A stretch of DNA of 64,000 bases from Craspedostauros australis (lineage: Eukaryota > Bacillariophyta > Bacillariophyceae > Mastogloiales > Achnanthaceae): contig JAMXDE010000068.1 in assembly GCA_026770025.1 (NCBI GenBank), positions 147,678-211,677 on the forward strand, in the 5' to 3' direction. The notes under the pieces are model-generated. The model had not been told where the DNA came from and did not search any database. It saw nothing but the letters and a program-made list of their open reading frames with translations. Shown one piece after another: positions 32,201 to 43,057 of the stretch (position 1 is its first letter; each line of letters opens with the position of its first letter). The position numbers were made by a program, and so were the translations under genes.

Positions 32201-33580
32201 AAGGCTTGCACAGCCATCATCAAGAACCCATCCAAGGAGATCAGCGCGGTGAGCTTGCATCGAATGCTCGGCCACGCGCCACTCGAAACCATGAAGCGAA
32301 CAGCCGCCCAATACGGATGGAAGATTATCGGCGAGATGCCGGTATGTCGCGACTGCGCGGTCGCGAACGCAAGAGTGAAGAACATTCCGAAGGCAACCAT
32401 TCCGAGAGCAACTCGCCGCGGCGAACGTCTCTTCATTGACATTAGTTACACTAAACACATAAGCTTCGGAGATAAACGCTACTGGACCCTGATCGTGGAC
32501 GACTGCACCGATCACTGCTGGAGTTTCTTTCTCAAGAACAAGAGTGATCAACCAGGATACATCAAACGATTCACCCAGACGATCAAGTCACAGACTGGTG
32601 ACCAACAGATCATCTTCCGAGGTGACAACAGCGGAGAGAACAAATCCACGCAGGATATTCTCATCGATGCAGGACTCAACGTGAAATTCGAATTCACGGC
32701 ATCGAACACGCCGCAACAGAACGGTAGAGTAGAACGCAAGTTCGCGTACCTCTACACCAAGATCCGCTCCATGCTCAACAGAGCACAGCTCGACGAAGAG
32801 TATAGGCATGGCCTGTGGGCAGCAGCTGCTAGCACTGCCACCGCCATCGCCAACATCACCGTAGCGAAGAATCAAAAGGAGTCACCACATCGACAATTCT
32901 TCGGCAACGATCCACCATACGCGGATGCACTCCGCACTTTCGGAGAGGTGGGTGTTGTGAAGACTACCTACGGGGGGATCACCGCTAAACTCAAGAATAG
33001 AGGAGAAGAGATGGTGTTCATCGGATATGCACACCAACATGCATCAGGGGTCTACAACATGTACAGACCATCGACCAAGTCACTCGTCTGCTCACGCGAC
33101 ATCAAGTGGCTCAACCAATCATACGGACAGTTCCGTGGCTGGGCACCAGCACCGAACATATCCAACGAATCAGGAACGACGGACGCAGACGGCTTCACAA
33201 CCATCGGACGGAAGGGAGCAATGCCAAGGACGGCAACGCGTCAAGCATCAGAAGCGAAGAGAGTATCTTTCGCTGACAGCAACAGGTACTATATCCTATC
33301 GGACAGTGACGATGAGGATGACGAGTACGATGGAATAGTAACTCAACTAATCCATAACGACGAGGAAGATCGGAGCGAATCCAATCATGAGGATGACGAG
33401 ATCCTACCATCCGGCGACGAAGCCGACGATGACACAGGCGTCACTCCTCCGAACACACCAGCGAGGTCTACACATGGCACACCATCCAGACCTCCACCGA
33501 GTAAGCCAAGCAAACGTGATATAGATAGAAAGGAGAGGATCCGACGTCACGAAGCACGAGGCAGGAAGGGAGAAGCTAAT
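29234..33580 (+). pseudogene. Copia polyprotein, element 2, truncated after the integrase (~1449 aa)
   Basis: N-terminus, Gag, two CCHC knuckles, linker, protease ('LADSGASCHIV') and integrase (D,D,E present) are intact and almost identical to the other copies outside the linker. The frame then meets an LTR at 33581 and adds about 39 LTR-coded residues before a stop at 33700. RT and RNase H are absent, so it cannot move by itself. The linker (about 31000-31760) is strongly diverged from the other three copies. The Gag N-terminus ('LSNPTIKQ', 'KSTLAKQQ') matches the outer element at 62128-62919. Confidence 0.88.
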
Positions 33581-34374
33581 TGTCGAGATGTACATGTGAG
33601 TATATGTCGAGATGTACGAGTATATGTGCATCGTTCACCCGCTATTCTCTCATACGGACTTGGACGGTATAACTACATTCGTGTCGATAGTATACTGTGA
33701 TTCGTCAGAATTACAGGGGAAACGGAACACACGAAAAGGGGCAAGATTTCTGGAGGAAATTTGCAAATGACGATTTCTGAGAGAATTAGAAGATCGTCCG
33801 TCCATCCATCAATGGTACCAAGAGAATCTCGAGGTACTTCCCAACTAAACCTCAGATGACGATATCATCTGACAGACCACTGCATCACCAATGGAACGTG
33901 ACATCTGGAGAGCAGAAGGATGCCTACTGACGTCGACAGGATGTCATCATGTCACCACGTCGACATCTGTCTCCAAGTCAGAGCAGGAGGCAAAGATCCG
34001 ATGACCGAAGGGCATCAGCATCATGGATACAGAAGGTGAACTTCAAATGGCGAGTACTCACGAAGTAGGAGCCAGTACTGAATGAACGGAGTGTCGAATA
34101 CGGAGTACGTATCGAACACGGAGTATCGTGTACGACGAGCACGCGATATTGAGAGAGAGAGAGAATACAGAGAAGAGCGAGAGAGCATCTCGCGTACCGA
34201 CTCATAGTCGGAGACTGAATCTACGAAACAGATTGAAGCACCGAGAGCATCGGGCGAGAGAACGGCGTACACCGAGAGCATCGGAGTAGCCAAGTAATGA
34301 AATAGCAAACAGACGACTATCAACCAATACCATCTTCCACGATCGTAGGTTACCGTGAGCGGAACTTGCCAACA
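33581..34374 (+). repeat. LTR D
   Basis: 794 bp. The left side abuts element 2 internal sequence; the right side abuts the reverse complement of LINE ORF2 through 'taggtc'. Shares private variants with LTR B, and is the likely 3' LTR of the element that entered the LINE. Plays no normal 3' LTR role for element 2. Confidence 0.85.
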
Positions 34375-34380
34375 TAGGTC
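34375..34380 (-). repeat. 6-bp target duplication (copy beside LTR D)
   Basis: 'taggtc', reverse complement of 'gaccta' at 26122-26127. Confidence 0.75.
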
Positions 34381-37300
34381 CACTCGCGATCGCATGATAG
34401 CCGATTCGCGACATTTTCCTATCGGTAACGAAAGACACCTTCTCACCGTTGATGTGACCTGTGTGTATCGCGTCGGTTTGCATCGTGACGCGCGCCGCTC
34501 CTGCCACCTTGTCAGCTATCACATTCATCCTGGCCCACCGGCTCAATTCGCTCCATTCTGCGCTGTCATCCTGGTGCCCCTTCACGTGGCGGCTGCTGAT
34601 GTCGATTGGGAGTCCTATGCTCATGTTTCGCACTGCTCGTTGTATATCCGCATCCGTCGAGGTTGGGGTCAGGTGCCATCCTGGGTCGAGAGCATGAAGG
34701 GCTCCGACGTTGTCACAGCCAATCTCCGCGCTTCCGGAGCGTATCGCATACACTTCGCACACCACTTTCAGAATTGCCAGGACCCCGTAGATTCCCGCCA
34801 GCTCCGCTCGGTGCGACTGCATGACTCCGTCGGTGGCCGGCGCAAGGTTGGCTACCAGCACCCGTGTGGTGGCGCCGCCGTATTCGGCCATAATCACCGC
34901 ACCAGAAGCTCCCTTTCCGTTGGCCACAGACCCGTCGCTGCATGCTGTTACCGTCCCCTGACGCAACGCCGTCGCTATCGTTCCCAATTGTCCATCGATC
35001 GTGTGCTCCTGTATTGACCATGCTATGCCAGGTGGCATCATCTGTATCACTTGCTCCACTGTCGCTGCAGGCCGTGCTGACCACAGCTCTCCGTCCCCAG
35101 TTGCCGTTATGATCAACCGTTCTCCGTCGCGATATCCATCTGCTATGAATCTTGGTCGTGGCATGGCGCCTTCAGCTTGCTCATACATTTTCTGCCGCCG
35201 TCGCCGTGGGACGTGCCTCCAATGCTGTGCCGGATTGTCGGAATCTTGTGCTCTATCTGTCGCTGGGTCCCAAAACACCTGAGGCTGCTGCGAGCTGAAC
35301 CGTAACCATCTCCCCAGAGGCCTGTCTAATCTCAGAGTCGTCGACCGTGAGACTTGACAGAGCATGCGGATAGTTTGCTGCCACACCTTCCAGTACGCTG
35401 ACCCTATGTGACCGACTGGCGGCCATTGGATGCAGGTCTTGCGCAGCGGCACATCTCCTGGTTGGCTCGCCGTCTCCAGAATCTGTCGACCATCTGCCGT
35501 TGCAATATCGGAGAGCCAAAACACTTTCTTCGCTATCCTGCACAGGTTGACGATCTTCTCTTGGGTCTGGCCGAGGTTGAGGGCTCGGACGCGCTCCATG
35601 ATCGGCGCATCCTGTTGTCTTGGGGCATGCAGTATCCCGTCCTCCCACTGCACTTTGATGCCCACCCCACTGGTTTCCAGCCATACGGCCTTTATCCATG
35701 AGTCCTCTGCCAGGTGCCCCCATGCTGCTGGGTCTTGCCCAAACACATCGGGAATTCCCACCTGTATCGATATCAACTCCACTGAAGTTCGTAGTAGCCT
35801 GCCTGTCAGCGTGTCTGCGCACCAGTGCCTTGCTAGCACCTCGAGATGTTTTGCGATTTGTACGAAGTACAGGTGACGCACTCCGAATCCCAGTCTCTCG
35901 TGTGGCCCAAACACCAGCTGCCTTGATATGTTCCGCTGTATACCAGCCGCCGGGAGCGCTGCTTGGAGGACCGGCCGCATAATACGTTCTGTGGCCTTCT
36001 TGGTGAAAGTGGCGCTTGTGAGAGGATACTCTAGCGCTTTCCAAATCGTGGACTTCATTGCCACCCAGGCGTGCGTTCTCAGCATGCTGCTTCTCCTCAT
36101 CTTGTCGGCCCATTTGGTTGCCTTGCCTGTATAGAACTTTTCGTTGTCGTCTTGCACCCCGTCATGTCGCACCATTACTCCTAATGCCTTGCGTGCTTGG
36201 TCCACGTGTAGGCGCAGTAGGGTCGATCGTTCCTGTGAGTCCGGCTTCCGTATGCTGATGCCTCCAGGCTGCTCTTCGACCGTCTTGTACTGCCATCTGG
36301 ATCCATCCCATTTAAAGGACATCAGGTACCAATAACTTTTCTTCGGTTCGAGTGCTCCTCCGGTGGCGCGTAGCATGCCTTCCCACGCATCGACCACTTG
36401 CTGTATTTCTGTGATGCATGCGTCTGGGTCGTCGATTGCTGCCTTCACTGAGTGTATAAGGTCGGTGTCGTCCACAAAGGAGAAACACACCAGCCTTGTT
36501 ACATCTGTCTTTGTTGGGTTTGTCGACTGAAAGCCGTACCCCTGCTCAGACATTGCCTTCATGATTGGTGAGCTCATCGCGACCCACCCGGCTGGTGAGA
36601 TGCCCAGTCCTTGCAACAATCCCTGTAGCTTGGATCCCCGGTGAGGATACGTGCGTGTTGACTTTCCGAATCCCGTGAGCACGTGGTGTTGCATGGATTG
36701 GACGGCTGCTGTCACGCTTCGGCTTACCACTTGTGGTACTCCCATTTGGTCCATGCTGAGCTCGAGCGGGACGTGCGCCATTCTGTCATAGCAGCTTTTG
36801 GCATCGTTGGAGCATATGCAGCTGGTGGCCGCCGTCGCCCGTATGATGTCATCCGTCAGTCTGTTGTTGAGACTTACTTCCGCTGCGCTGCGTTGTTTGC
36901 GGCTGCCGTATTGCTCTTCTGGTAGTTGTCGCTCTGTTTCTGCGTGTTTCATCATAACCTTTCCTATCCACTTCAGGTTCGCGTTGAAATCACCCTCGAC
37001 CAGGCTGATGGTTCTGAATCTGGTCACTCTGAAGTTTCCGGGCTCCTTCAGCAGCGTCACGTCGGTGCATGTGAGCCATCTGCGCAGATTGTACCCAGTT
37101 CGAAGGGATATTTCTCGCATAGCGGCGTCGACGATTGCAGCCTCCTCATGTTGTGCGTTGGCTTTCCAGAGTCCAAAATGCAGACCGGAGGGACCCGAGG
37201 TGGTCTTCTCTCGCGCTTTCCCCCATAGCTGTTGGTGGTTGGCTACGGTGATCTCGAGCTCCTCTTCCTTCCAGGTGCTAGCGCCCGGCCGGTCCAGTGT

Positions 37301-39160
37301 CTCGAGCAGCCTGTTGGTGTGCGGATCCATTCGGTGTTGGTGTCTGCGTTGAGTGGCTCGGATTCCGAGTCGGCGTATGTCTCTCGCGAAGGCTGGGCGT
37401 TGTAGTGGGGTGATGTAGGCTTGCCTGTATTTCGACTCGTTAGCTTTCATGCATTGGGATATCACTTGCTGCTCTTTGTCGTAAACTTCCTCTTCGCCGG
37501 ACTTGTTCTCCGCTATGACCATCGTGACCTTGCTGCCTGCATCGTTGTTCCCGACCGCGCTGCGGATGGCCTTGTACATCTCGACTATCTCCTCGCGCTT
37601 CTGTATGGACCGTAGCGCGGCTTCCGACGATATGTTGCCATCTTTGGCCACTTCCTCCGCTCTGGCTTGTAGAAAGGTGCGTCGGTGGGCCCATGCCTCC
37701 TTTTTGGCCTGTTTCCATCGGGTATGCGCGCGCTTCCGTTTATCTTCCAGCTCGTCGATACTCAACGTGGCTGTTCTCACCTCCACGTGTGCTTGCTTTT
37801 TCGCTCTTTCGTACCATCGTGCGCTTACTTTCTTGCCTTTCCGTCGTTTCCATGCGAGATTCCAGAATTGCTTCTCCATTGCTCTTCGCTTGATTTCGGG
37901 AGAGAATGGGACTTGGCCTGTATATATCGCGCGTGCTCCTTTCTCTGCGGTCAGCATAATGGTTGTTCGTTCTTGATCGATGTCTTCCAACCGACCTTTC
38001 TGTTCTGGCGTCATGTTGTTGTGGGTCCTGATTTCTTCTCGTAGCTTCTCCGCCCTTTGTCTCAGCTTATGTCGTTCATATTGTTTGCATACCTCTTTTT
38101 GGTATTTGCGCACCGTTTTCGGCTTGCTTAGCTGAACTCTTCGGCCTTCGAATTTTCGCGTGGGTGTACTGGCTGTGCCGAACACTGATTCTTGGTGCAC
38201 TTCGATCCATGCCGTGCGATGATCCCATGGTCCAAAGGCGCTGTACCCAGACCTTACCACCTGCAATGACGCCGGCACCCATATTCCATCGATGATCCTG
38301 TTGGAGTTTGCTCTGATGTTCGTGGAGATGCTTGGCGCTTCCGAGTGCTTGCTGAGGATAGACTCACGCATTCCGTGCTTGTGCATCATGGTTGCCATTT
38401 GTGATCGTGCTACCGGCATGTTGACGTCGCCTCCTACTATCACCGTTTCTCCGGCTTCCTGCCATGCTTGCATCTCTGCCTCCAAATCTTGTATCAGCTG
38501 CTCGATGGGTGATGTGCGGATCCCTTGCGATTCGAGCCAGGATGCCTGTTGGTTGTAGACCGTTCCTGGACTTTGGCCTCCCCTGGTTGGGATGTACACG
38601 CTGACGAATCGAATGGTGATATCCTTTCTCCCTCGCACTGCAATGCTCGTCCATCGCCCCAGTTTCCTCGGGTCACTGCTGATGTCCTTGTATCGCCCCG
38701 TGATGTTTCCTATCATGGTGCATGCTGTTCCACCCCATTGTTTTGGACCGCCCATGCGTTCTTGTTCGTTGAATGCCAGTGCGTGTCGTTCGGAGCGCAC
38801 ATGCTTGCGTGACCTTGCTTTCCATGAATTCATCTTTCCCAGTTTTGACCAATTGACCCCTATCTCTGACAGAAGAGCCACGTCGATTTGCATCTGTTTG
38901 ATCCACTGCCATAGGTCGTCGTTCTTCCAGTGTTTTGACTCGGCTTGGAGACACCCCACGTTCAAGGCTGCGATTCGTAATAAGGTGCTGCCTTTGCTGA
39001 TCGTGGGATCTCCCCAGTGCCTGTCACGGAGGTCCTGCCCGTCGCGGCGCGTTTCCTCCAAGTTTGCATCTGTTGGGCTTGCGGGGGTGGCTGTCGTTGC
39101 TTCACCTGCCCCCAGCCTTGCATTATTCTTGGTCCTCGCCACTGCCCGTGCTTGAGGCAT
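34375..39160 (-). pseudogene. LINE ORF2, N-terminal 1595 residues: endonuclease, reverse transcriptase, RNase H
   Basis: ATG at 39160, open to the LTR boundary at 34375 and then into LTR sequence until 34202. Domains in order: an endonuclease/exonuclease/phosphatase domain (about 60-330; 'IAALNVGCLQ', 'LLSEIGVNW', 'VIVGGDVNMP', 'GPWDHRTAWI'); a coiled, basic linker; reverse transcriptase (about 700-950; 'SNDAKSCYDR', 'GLLQGLGISPAGW', 'FSFVDDTD'); and RNase H (about 1400-1560; 'ACSDGSVANG', 'HRAELAGIYG', 'GCDNVG', 'HVKGHQDD'). This is a LINE of the type carrying an RNase H domain (I/Tad-like rather than mammalian L1-like). It overlaps the end of ORF1 by 38 bp. The C-terminus lies inverted at 26122-27002. 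It is otherwise open, so it was probably intact when the Copia element entered. Confidence 0.9.
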
Positions 39161-41567
39161 TTGGCGTGGCTTTGGACGCTTCTAGTTGAGCGCGCAGTGC
39201 TGCTATGATAGATTCTTGGCTGGAGATCGTGTTGGATTGTTCTTGCACTCTCACACGACTTGCTTCGAGTTCCTGCGCTTCACGCGCCATTTTCATCGCT
39301 TCCTCCAATTCTGCATCGATTGCTGCTCTTTCATCTGCTTCTGTCTCTGACTCTGGGATGGTGTACCTGGATGAGGCTGCCGACTTTCCGTACTCTGTTC
39401 CGAAGGTCTTAAAGCTTTCATCCTCCAGTCTTGCCTTTTTGCGTTTTGGTTCTGCATTGTCTCGTTCCATCAAGTTGATGCCCTCGATAACCACGTTGCC
39501 GAATCCTTCGTCTAGCAGAAAGTCCATTTCTTCCTCTGTTTCAACATCCACGTATTCGCCGCTGCCGTCTTTCTTCATGGCACAGCTCATTGCGATGATG
39601 TCCTCTGAGAACCATTTCTTGGTAGATTCGTTGATTTCGGAAGTGCATCTGATGCCGATTGTGTGGATGAGTCCGACTGCTTGTGCGTATCGTTCCTCGA
39701 ATGCGACGATGTGGATAGCGTCTTCTTTGCCGTCGGCCATGTGCGTGGTACTGACATCGTGTATCAATGGACTGCCGTCCTCTGTCTGGTTGGCGAGGAA
39801 CTCGCGGAGAGTGATGGTGTTAGTTTCCGGGTCTTTGGTGTCCAGAGCGAAGTCGCCTTTGAGCTGCTCATATTTGAGTCGCCTGACGTAGTTCTGGTGC
39901 TTTCTAACCATTGCTTGTACCTTCGTTGCTGTCTTGGCTCCCATCACCGATGTTCCTGGCTTGGGCACGTAGCGGTAGTTCAATCCCTTTCTGTCACTGT
40001 CTTTGGAATTGAAGATTTTGCCCAACAACTTCGATGCTCGCCGGGCGTCTTTGACGTCCGTGTGTAGATGGAGCGCCATCCATGGTGAGTTGTACCAGCT
40101 GCCTCCGTTCTGCAGGTGATCGTCTTTCACTTCCTCCGACACCTTGCCCATGAACTTCACTCTTCCTCCTACCTTGAGCTTTGCTCGTTTCTCTTCGAGT
40201 AGTTGGTTGATGATCGCCAGAGCTTGTTTGGCTTTGGTGAAGTTGCCGGAGTACGCCATGAAACCGATTTCCGTGGTGTGTTCTGCGTCTTTCAGATCTT
40301 GGATGTAGGAGTATTCGCCTTCGTTGTACGCCCCTTCAAGTTCCGTGTTCCAGCTAGTGAACATTTGCATGTCCATATTGGATGACATCAGAATCTGGAG
40401 GTATACGTCCTCACTCTTTGATGTTGGGTTGGCACGTCCGATGTAGTACCTGAGGTCTTTCCACGCTGCTGGGATGTCGGCTGAGGTGATGATGCATCCT
40501 TTGGATTTGTTCTTTTTGTACCATGGGCTGATGACCAAGCTTGAGTCCAAGTCCTTTGCTTCTTCGTACCACTGTCTGAACCGCTCCTGGAAATCTCTGA
40601 CTTGGGTGCGGGAGCCTTTGGATATCTTCAGTTGCATCTCGAACCTTTCGTAGTACCGTCGGTTCGGATTGGACATCTGAGGAGTCTTCTTCTGCTTTTT
40701 GGTCCACCCCTCTTCCTCTCCTGATTGGTTCGGTGCTGTCTCATTTGATGCCTCGGGTTTGCGTGCTACGCTTGGTTTGCCATTTGCGTCTCTTGGAGCT
40801 GGTGCCGTGATCCTTGTGGCTGTTGTGAATGACGTGAGATTAGACTGTCGAAGCGGTTTTTTGTTGATGAGCGATTTCAGGTCATAGCTGTCGTCGTCTT
40901 CGCTGTCGACCTGCATTTTCTCTGCGTCTGAATTCACTTCCGGAGGTGGCAGTTCGTCCATGTATTGGCATCCCATGTAGTTGGTGGCTGCTGCCCACAG
41001 GACCGTCATTTGATTGGCTGCCATTGATTTCTCTCCTGGCTTGAGCGCGTCCTTGAAGCATTTGGCTGGGTCGGTGAGCGATAAGTCTGCTATCAGCTGT
41101 TTGATGGCCATTCGTGCTGGGGCTTCGGGTTGAATTTTGGTTTTCCCCAGCCTCGTGGTGCGACCATCCATCACTGTCTGGAAGAATGCTGTCGTCTCTG
41201 TGATCGTGGGCATGCTGGCTGACACCAATGATGTGTCTTTCCCTTCCCATTTGGCTTTCATGATAAGCGTCTTCTTCACTTGGTTGTGCAGAGCCCTCTC
41301 TTCTTCTCCGTACACTTCTTCCGGTTGGAATCCTTTGGCTTGTTGTGCGATCGCCTCGTTCAGCTTTTTCCATCGCGAGGTGTTCGGATCTCGCCATGTC
41401 GTCGCTACTTCTCCGTTTTTCTCCATCATCTCTTGCTCGTTCTCTGTCGGATTTGGCTTGGGTGGTGGCTTGGGTGTTGCTGTTTGCACAGCTTGCCCTG
41501 CTGCCGGTGCCATCTCGTTGTTGTCGGTGCGGTCGTCTACAATTCTCACGTGTTTCGTCATCTTCAT
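39123..41567 (-). CDS. LINE ORF1 protein (814 aa)
   Basis: The frame is open from 41756, but the LINE begins at 41694, so I choose the first in-frame ATG inside it (41567-41565). The first ~330 residues are low in complexity and charged. Residues ~370-680 look folded, with 'YYERFEMQLKISKGSRTQVRDF', 'SLVISPWYKKNKSKGCIIT', 'FMAYSGNFTKAKQALAII' and 'GLNYRYVPKPG'. The end is a coiled-coil-like Glu/Ala/Arg segment. No CCHC knuckle is visible. In LINEs the ORF1 protein binds the element RNA and helps target-primed reverse transcription; that role is inferred from position. The stop lies 38 bp inside ORF2, so ORF2 may be translated by re-initiation. Confidence 0.75.
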   Translation of the reverse strand: MKMTKHVRIVDDRTDNNEMAPAAGQAVQTATPKPPPKPNPTENEQEMMEKNGEVATTWRDPNTSRWKKLNEAIAQQAKGFQPEEVYGEEERALHNQVKKTLIMKAKWEGKDTSLVSASMPTITETTAFFQTVMDGRTTRLGKTKIQPEAPARMAIKQLIADLSLTDPAKCFKDALKPGEKSMAANQMTVLWAAATNYMGCQYMDELPPPEVNSDAEKMQVDSEDDDSYDLKSLINKKPLRQSNLTSFTTATRITAPAPRDANGKPSVARKPEASNETAPNQSGEEEGWTKKQKKTPQMSNPNRRYYERFEMQLKISKGSRTQVRDFQERFRQWYEEAKDLDSSLVISPWYKKNKSKGCIITSADIPAAWKDLRYYIGRANPTSKSEDVYLQILMSSNMDMQMFTSWNTELEGAYNEGEYSYIQDLKDAEHTTEIGFMAYSGNFTKAKQALAIINQLLEEKRAKLKVGGRVKFMGKVSEEVKDDHLQNGGSWYNSPWMALHLHTDVKDARRASKLLGKIFNSKDSDRKGLNYRYVPKPGTSVMGAKTATKVQAMVRKHQNYVRRLKYEQLKGDFALDTKDPETNTITLREFLANQTEDGSPLIHDVSTTHMADGKEDAIHIVAFEERYAQAVGLIHTIGIRCTSEINESTKKWFSEDIIAMSCAMKKDGSGEYVDVETEEEMDFLLDEGFGNVVIEGINLMERDNAEPKRKKARLEDESFKTFGTEYGKSAASSRYTIPESETEADERAAIDAELEEAMKMAREAQELEASRVRVQEQSNTISSQESIIAALRAQLEASKATPNASSTGSGEDQE

Positions 41568-41694
41568 CGTCGGTTTTGGATCTTTCGTGTCACGTACAAT
41601 TTGCTGTAGGTTGAGTACTGATTTGATTGTGTTGTGTCGTTTTTTGTTTGTTTCTAGTGTTATCGTTGTTTTTGTTTTTTCGGGTTCTGGTATT

Positions 41695-41711
41695 ATGACA
41701 TTTGATACTTG
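41695..41711 (-). repeat. LINE target-site duplication, 5' copy (17 bp)
   Basis: On the minus strand reads 'caagtatcaaatgtcat', identical to 27171-27187. Confidence 0.85.
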
Positions 41712-41939
41712 TTTGTGTACTAAAAAAATAAGTTTGGTCATAGAGAGATGCGACAATAGTTACTGATTCTGGGACACCCAACATTTTGTCCAGAAGATCC
41801 ATCTTGAACGTGATTGAAAGTTTTCGACATGATATTTTCTCTCTTTTGACAGAACTGATCGAGAAAACGATAGTGTTGCTCATTTTTACTAGTTTCCAAA
41901 ATTTGTGAAATAGCGGTTTCCTTGGTTGTCATCAGTGGA

Positions 41940-42065
41940 CGGAGTGAGACAAAGTTGGACAAAGTCAGACAAAGTTGGACAGAGTGAGACAAAGTTGGAC
42001 AGAACTCGGCAAAAATGGACAATAGCAAATCGACTTTGACAAAATTGGACAAAATTGGGCAAAGT
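41940..42065 (+). repeat. Left subterminal array of 'gacaaagttg' words
   Basis: About ten imperfect copies of a 10-11-bp word 'gacaaagttg' or 'gacaaagtca', decaying toward the right. Confidence 0.8.
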
Positions 42066-42990
42066 CATCCAAACACAGACATGAGCCAAGCACACGTGTA
42101 AACCAAAAATGACTACGGAGACAAGTGAATTCTATTTTGCAGCGTAAATCTGTCTTAATTAGTTGTGTTACACTTCCTCCCAAGATAAACGATGAAGTTC
42201 TGATGACGAGCCTCTTGGTAGATGCGTTCCTTGAACTTCGTATGACTAGATGGAGCATACTCAGGCCAGCTTTGTCGCAGTTGGAACGGTGTTAAATGTG
42301 TGTGGCTTCCATCCTTGATAGCGTGGCAGAGAAGCATCTTTGCAACAGACACAAAATAGGCTCCCCCGGTGGTTGTGTTGCTGTCGTGGGTGGAGTTGCC
42401 CGTTGTTCACCAAGGTGTTGGATTCCATCAATCAGTGTCTGTGCTTCTTCACCATTTGCTTCCGATGATTGCAAAGCCTAGCTTCAGACTGACTGAAAAC
42501 AACATCAATGAATCCTGCCAGGCGAGAATAGCACAACTCCCATGCCTCAACAGCAGCAACCTCTTCCTCTTCCACTGGCAATGTACAAGAAAGATCCTCA
42601 AGGATGATTTCTCTTGCCTGACTTCCCCTCCATTGTGCAGTACCAGATGAAAGGAGGAGCAGAACTATTTGAAACTTGAGTTCTGGTGCATGTTCCCAAC
42701 AATTCTCCCATCACTGACAAATCACAACAACAGAAGGTTATCGCATTTCACATTCACACCCCTGTATTAATGTCACAACTGGCAATCACATTCGGATTTC
42801 ACATTGGTGCTCATGACTCATTCGTGACCTATGAAGAAAGACAACCAAAGTGGCTGGATCAGCTTCTCTTCTGTAGAACAGAATTCTATTTTAGACTTAT
42901 CAGCACAAATACATATAGTGCTAAATCTCATTACTCCGGACGCCCCCACAATCTATTTATTTCACTTGTGTTTGGTTCAGCAATTGCAAC

Positions 42991-43057
42991 GCCTGTAGCT
43001 CAATGGTAGAACGCCAGTAATTCTCACTGAGGTTCCGAGTTCGACTCCTGGCATGGT
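42991..43057 (+). ncRNA. tRNA-like sequence (degenerate), possible SINE head or tRNA pseudogene
   Basis: 'tagctcaatggtaga' fits a tRNA D-arm / A box and 'gttccgagttcgactcc' fits a T-arm / B box at normal spacing. The anticodon stem 'ccagt'/'actga' pairs in four of five positions around a 7-base loop whose centre would be TTC (Glu), but U33 is missing. The two ends do not form a 7-bp acceptor stem. A working tRNA is unlikely. Confidence 0.5.

Larger units (their letters stand above)
28355..33580 (+). mobile_element. Copia element 2, 5' half only
   Basis: 5' LTR C, leader and polyprotein up to the Gag-Pol region before RT, then an abrupt junction at 33580/33581 ('gctaat' then an LTR start). 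The 3' half of pol is missing. The outer left flank is 'ttcgcc'; no matching flank exists in the window. Confidence 0.88.
34375..41694 (-). mobile_element. LINE, main piece (5' end to mid ORF2)
   Basis: From the base next to the 17-bp target duplication (41695-41711) through a ~127-bp 5' UTR, ORF1 and most of ORF2 to LTR D. With the inverted piece at 26122-27170 the original element was about 8.4 kb. Confidence 0.85.

Noticed and set aside
33581..33700. The last ~39 residues of the element 2 ORF as a novel polyprotein tail
   Set aside because: They are read through the start of LTR D.
41568..41756. Longer N-terminus for LINE ORF1 starting at 41756
   Set aside because: The LINE itself begins at 41694 next to its target duplication, so the upstream codons belong to flanking DNA.
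42991..43057. Functional tRNA-Glu gene
   Set aside because: No acceptor stem and no U33; kept only as a tRNA-like sequence.
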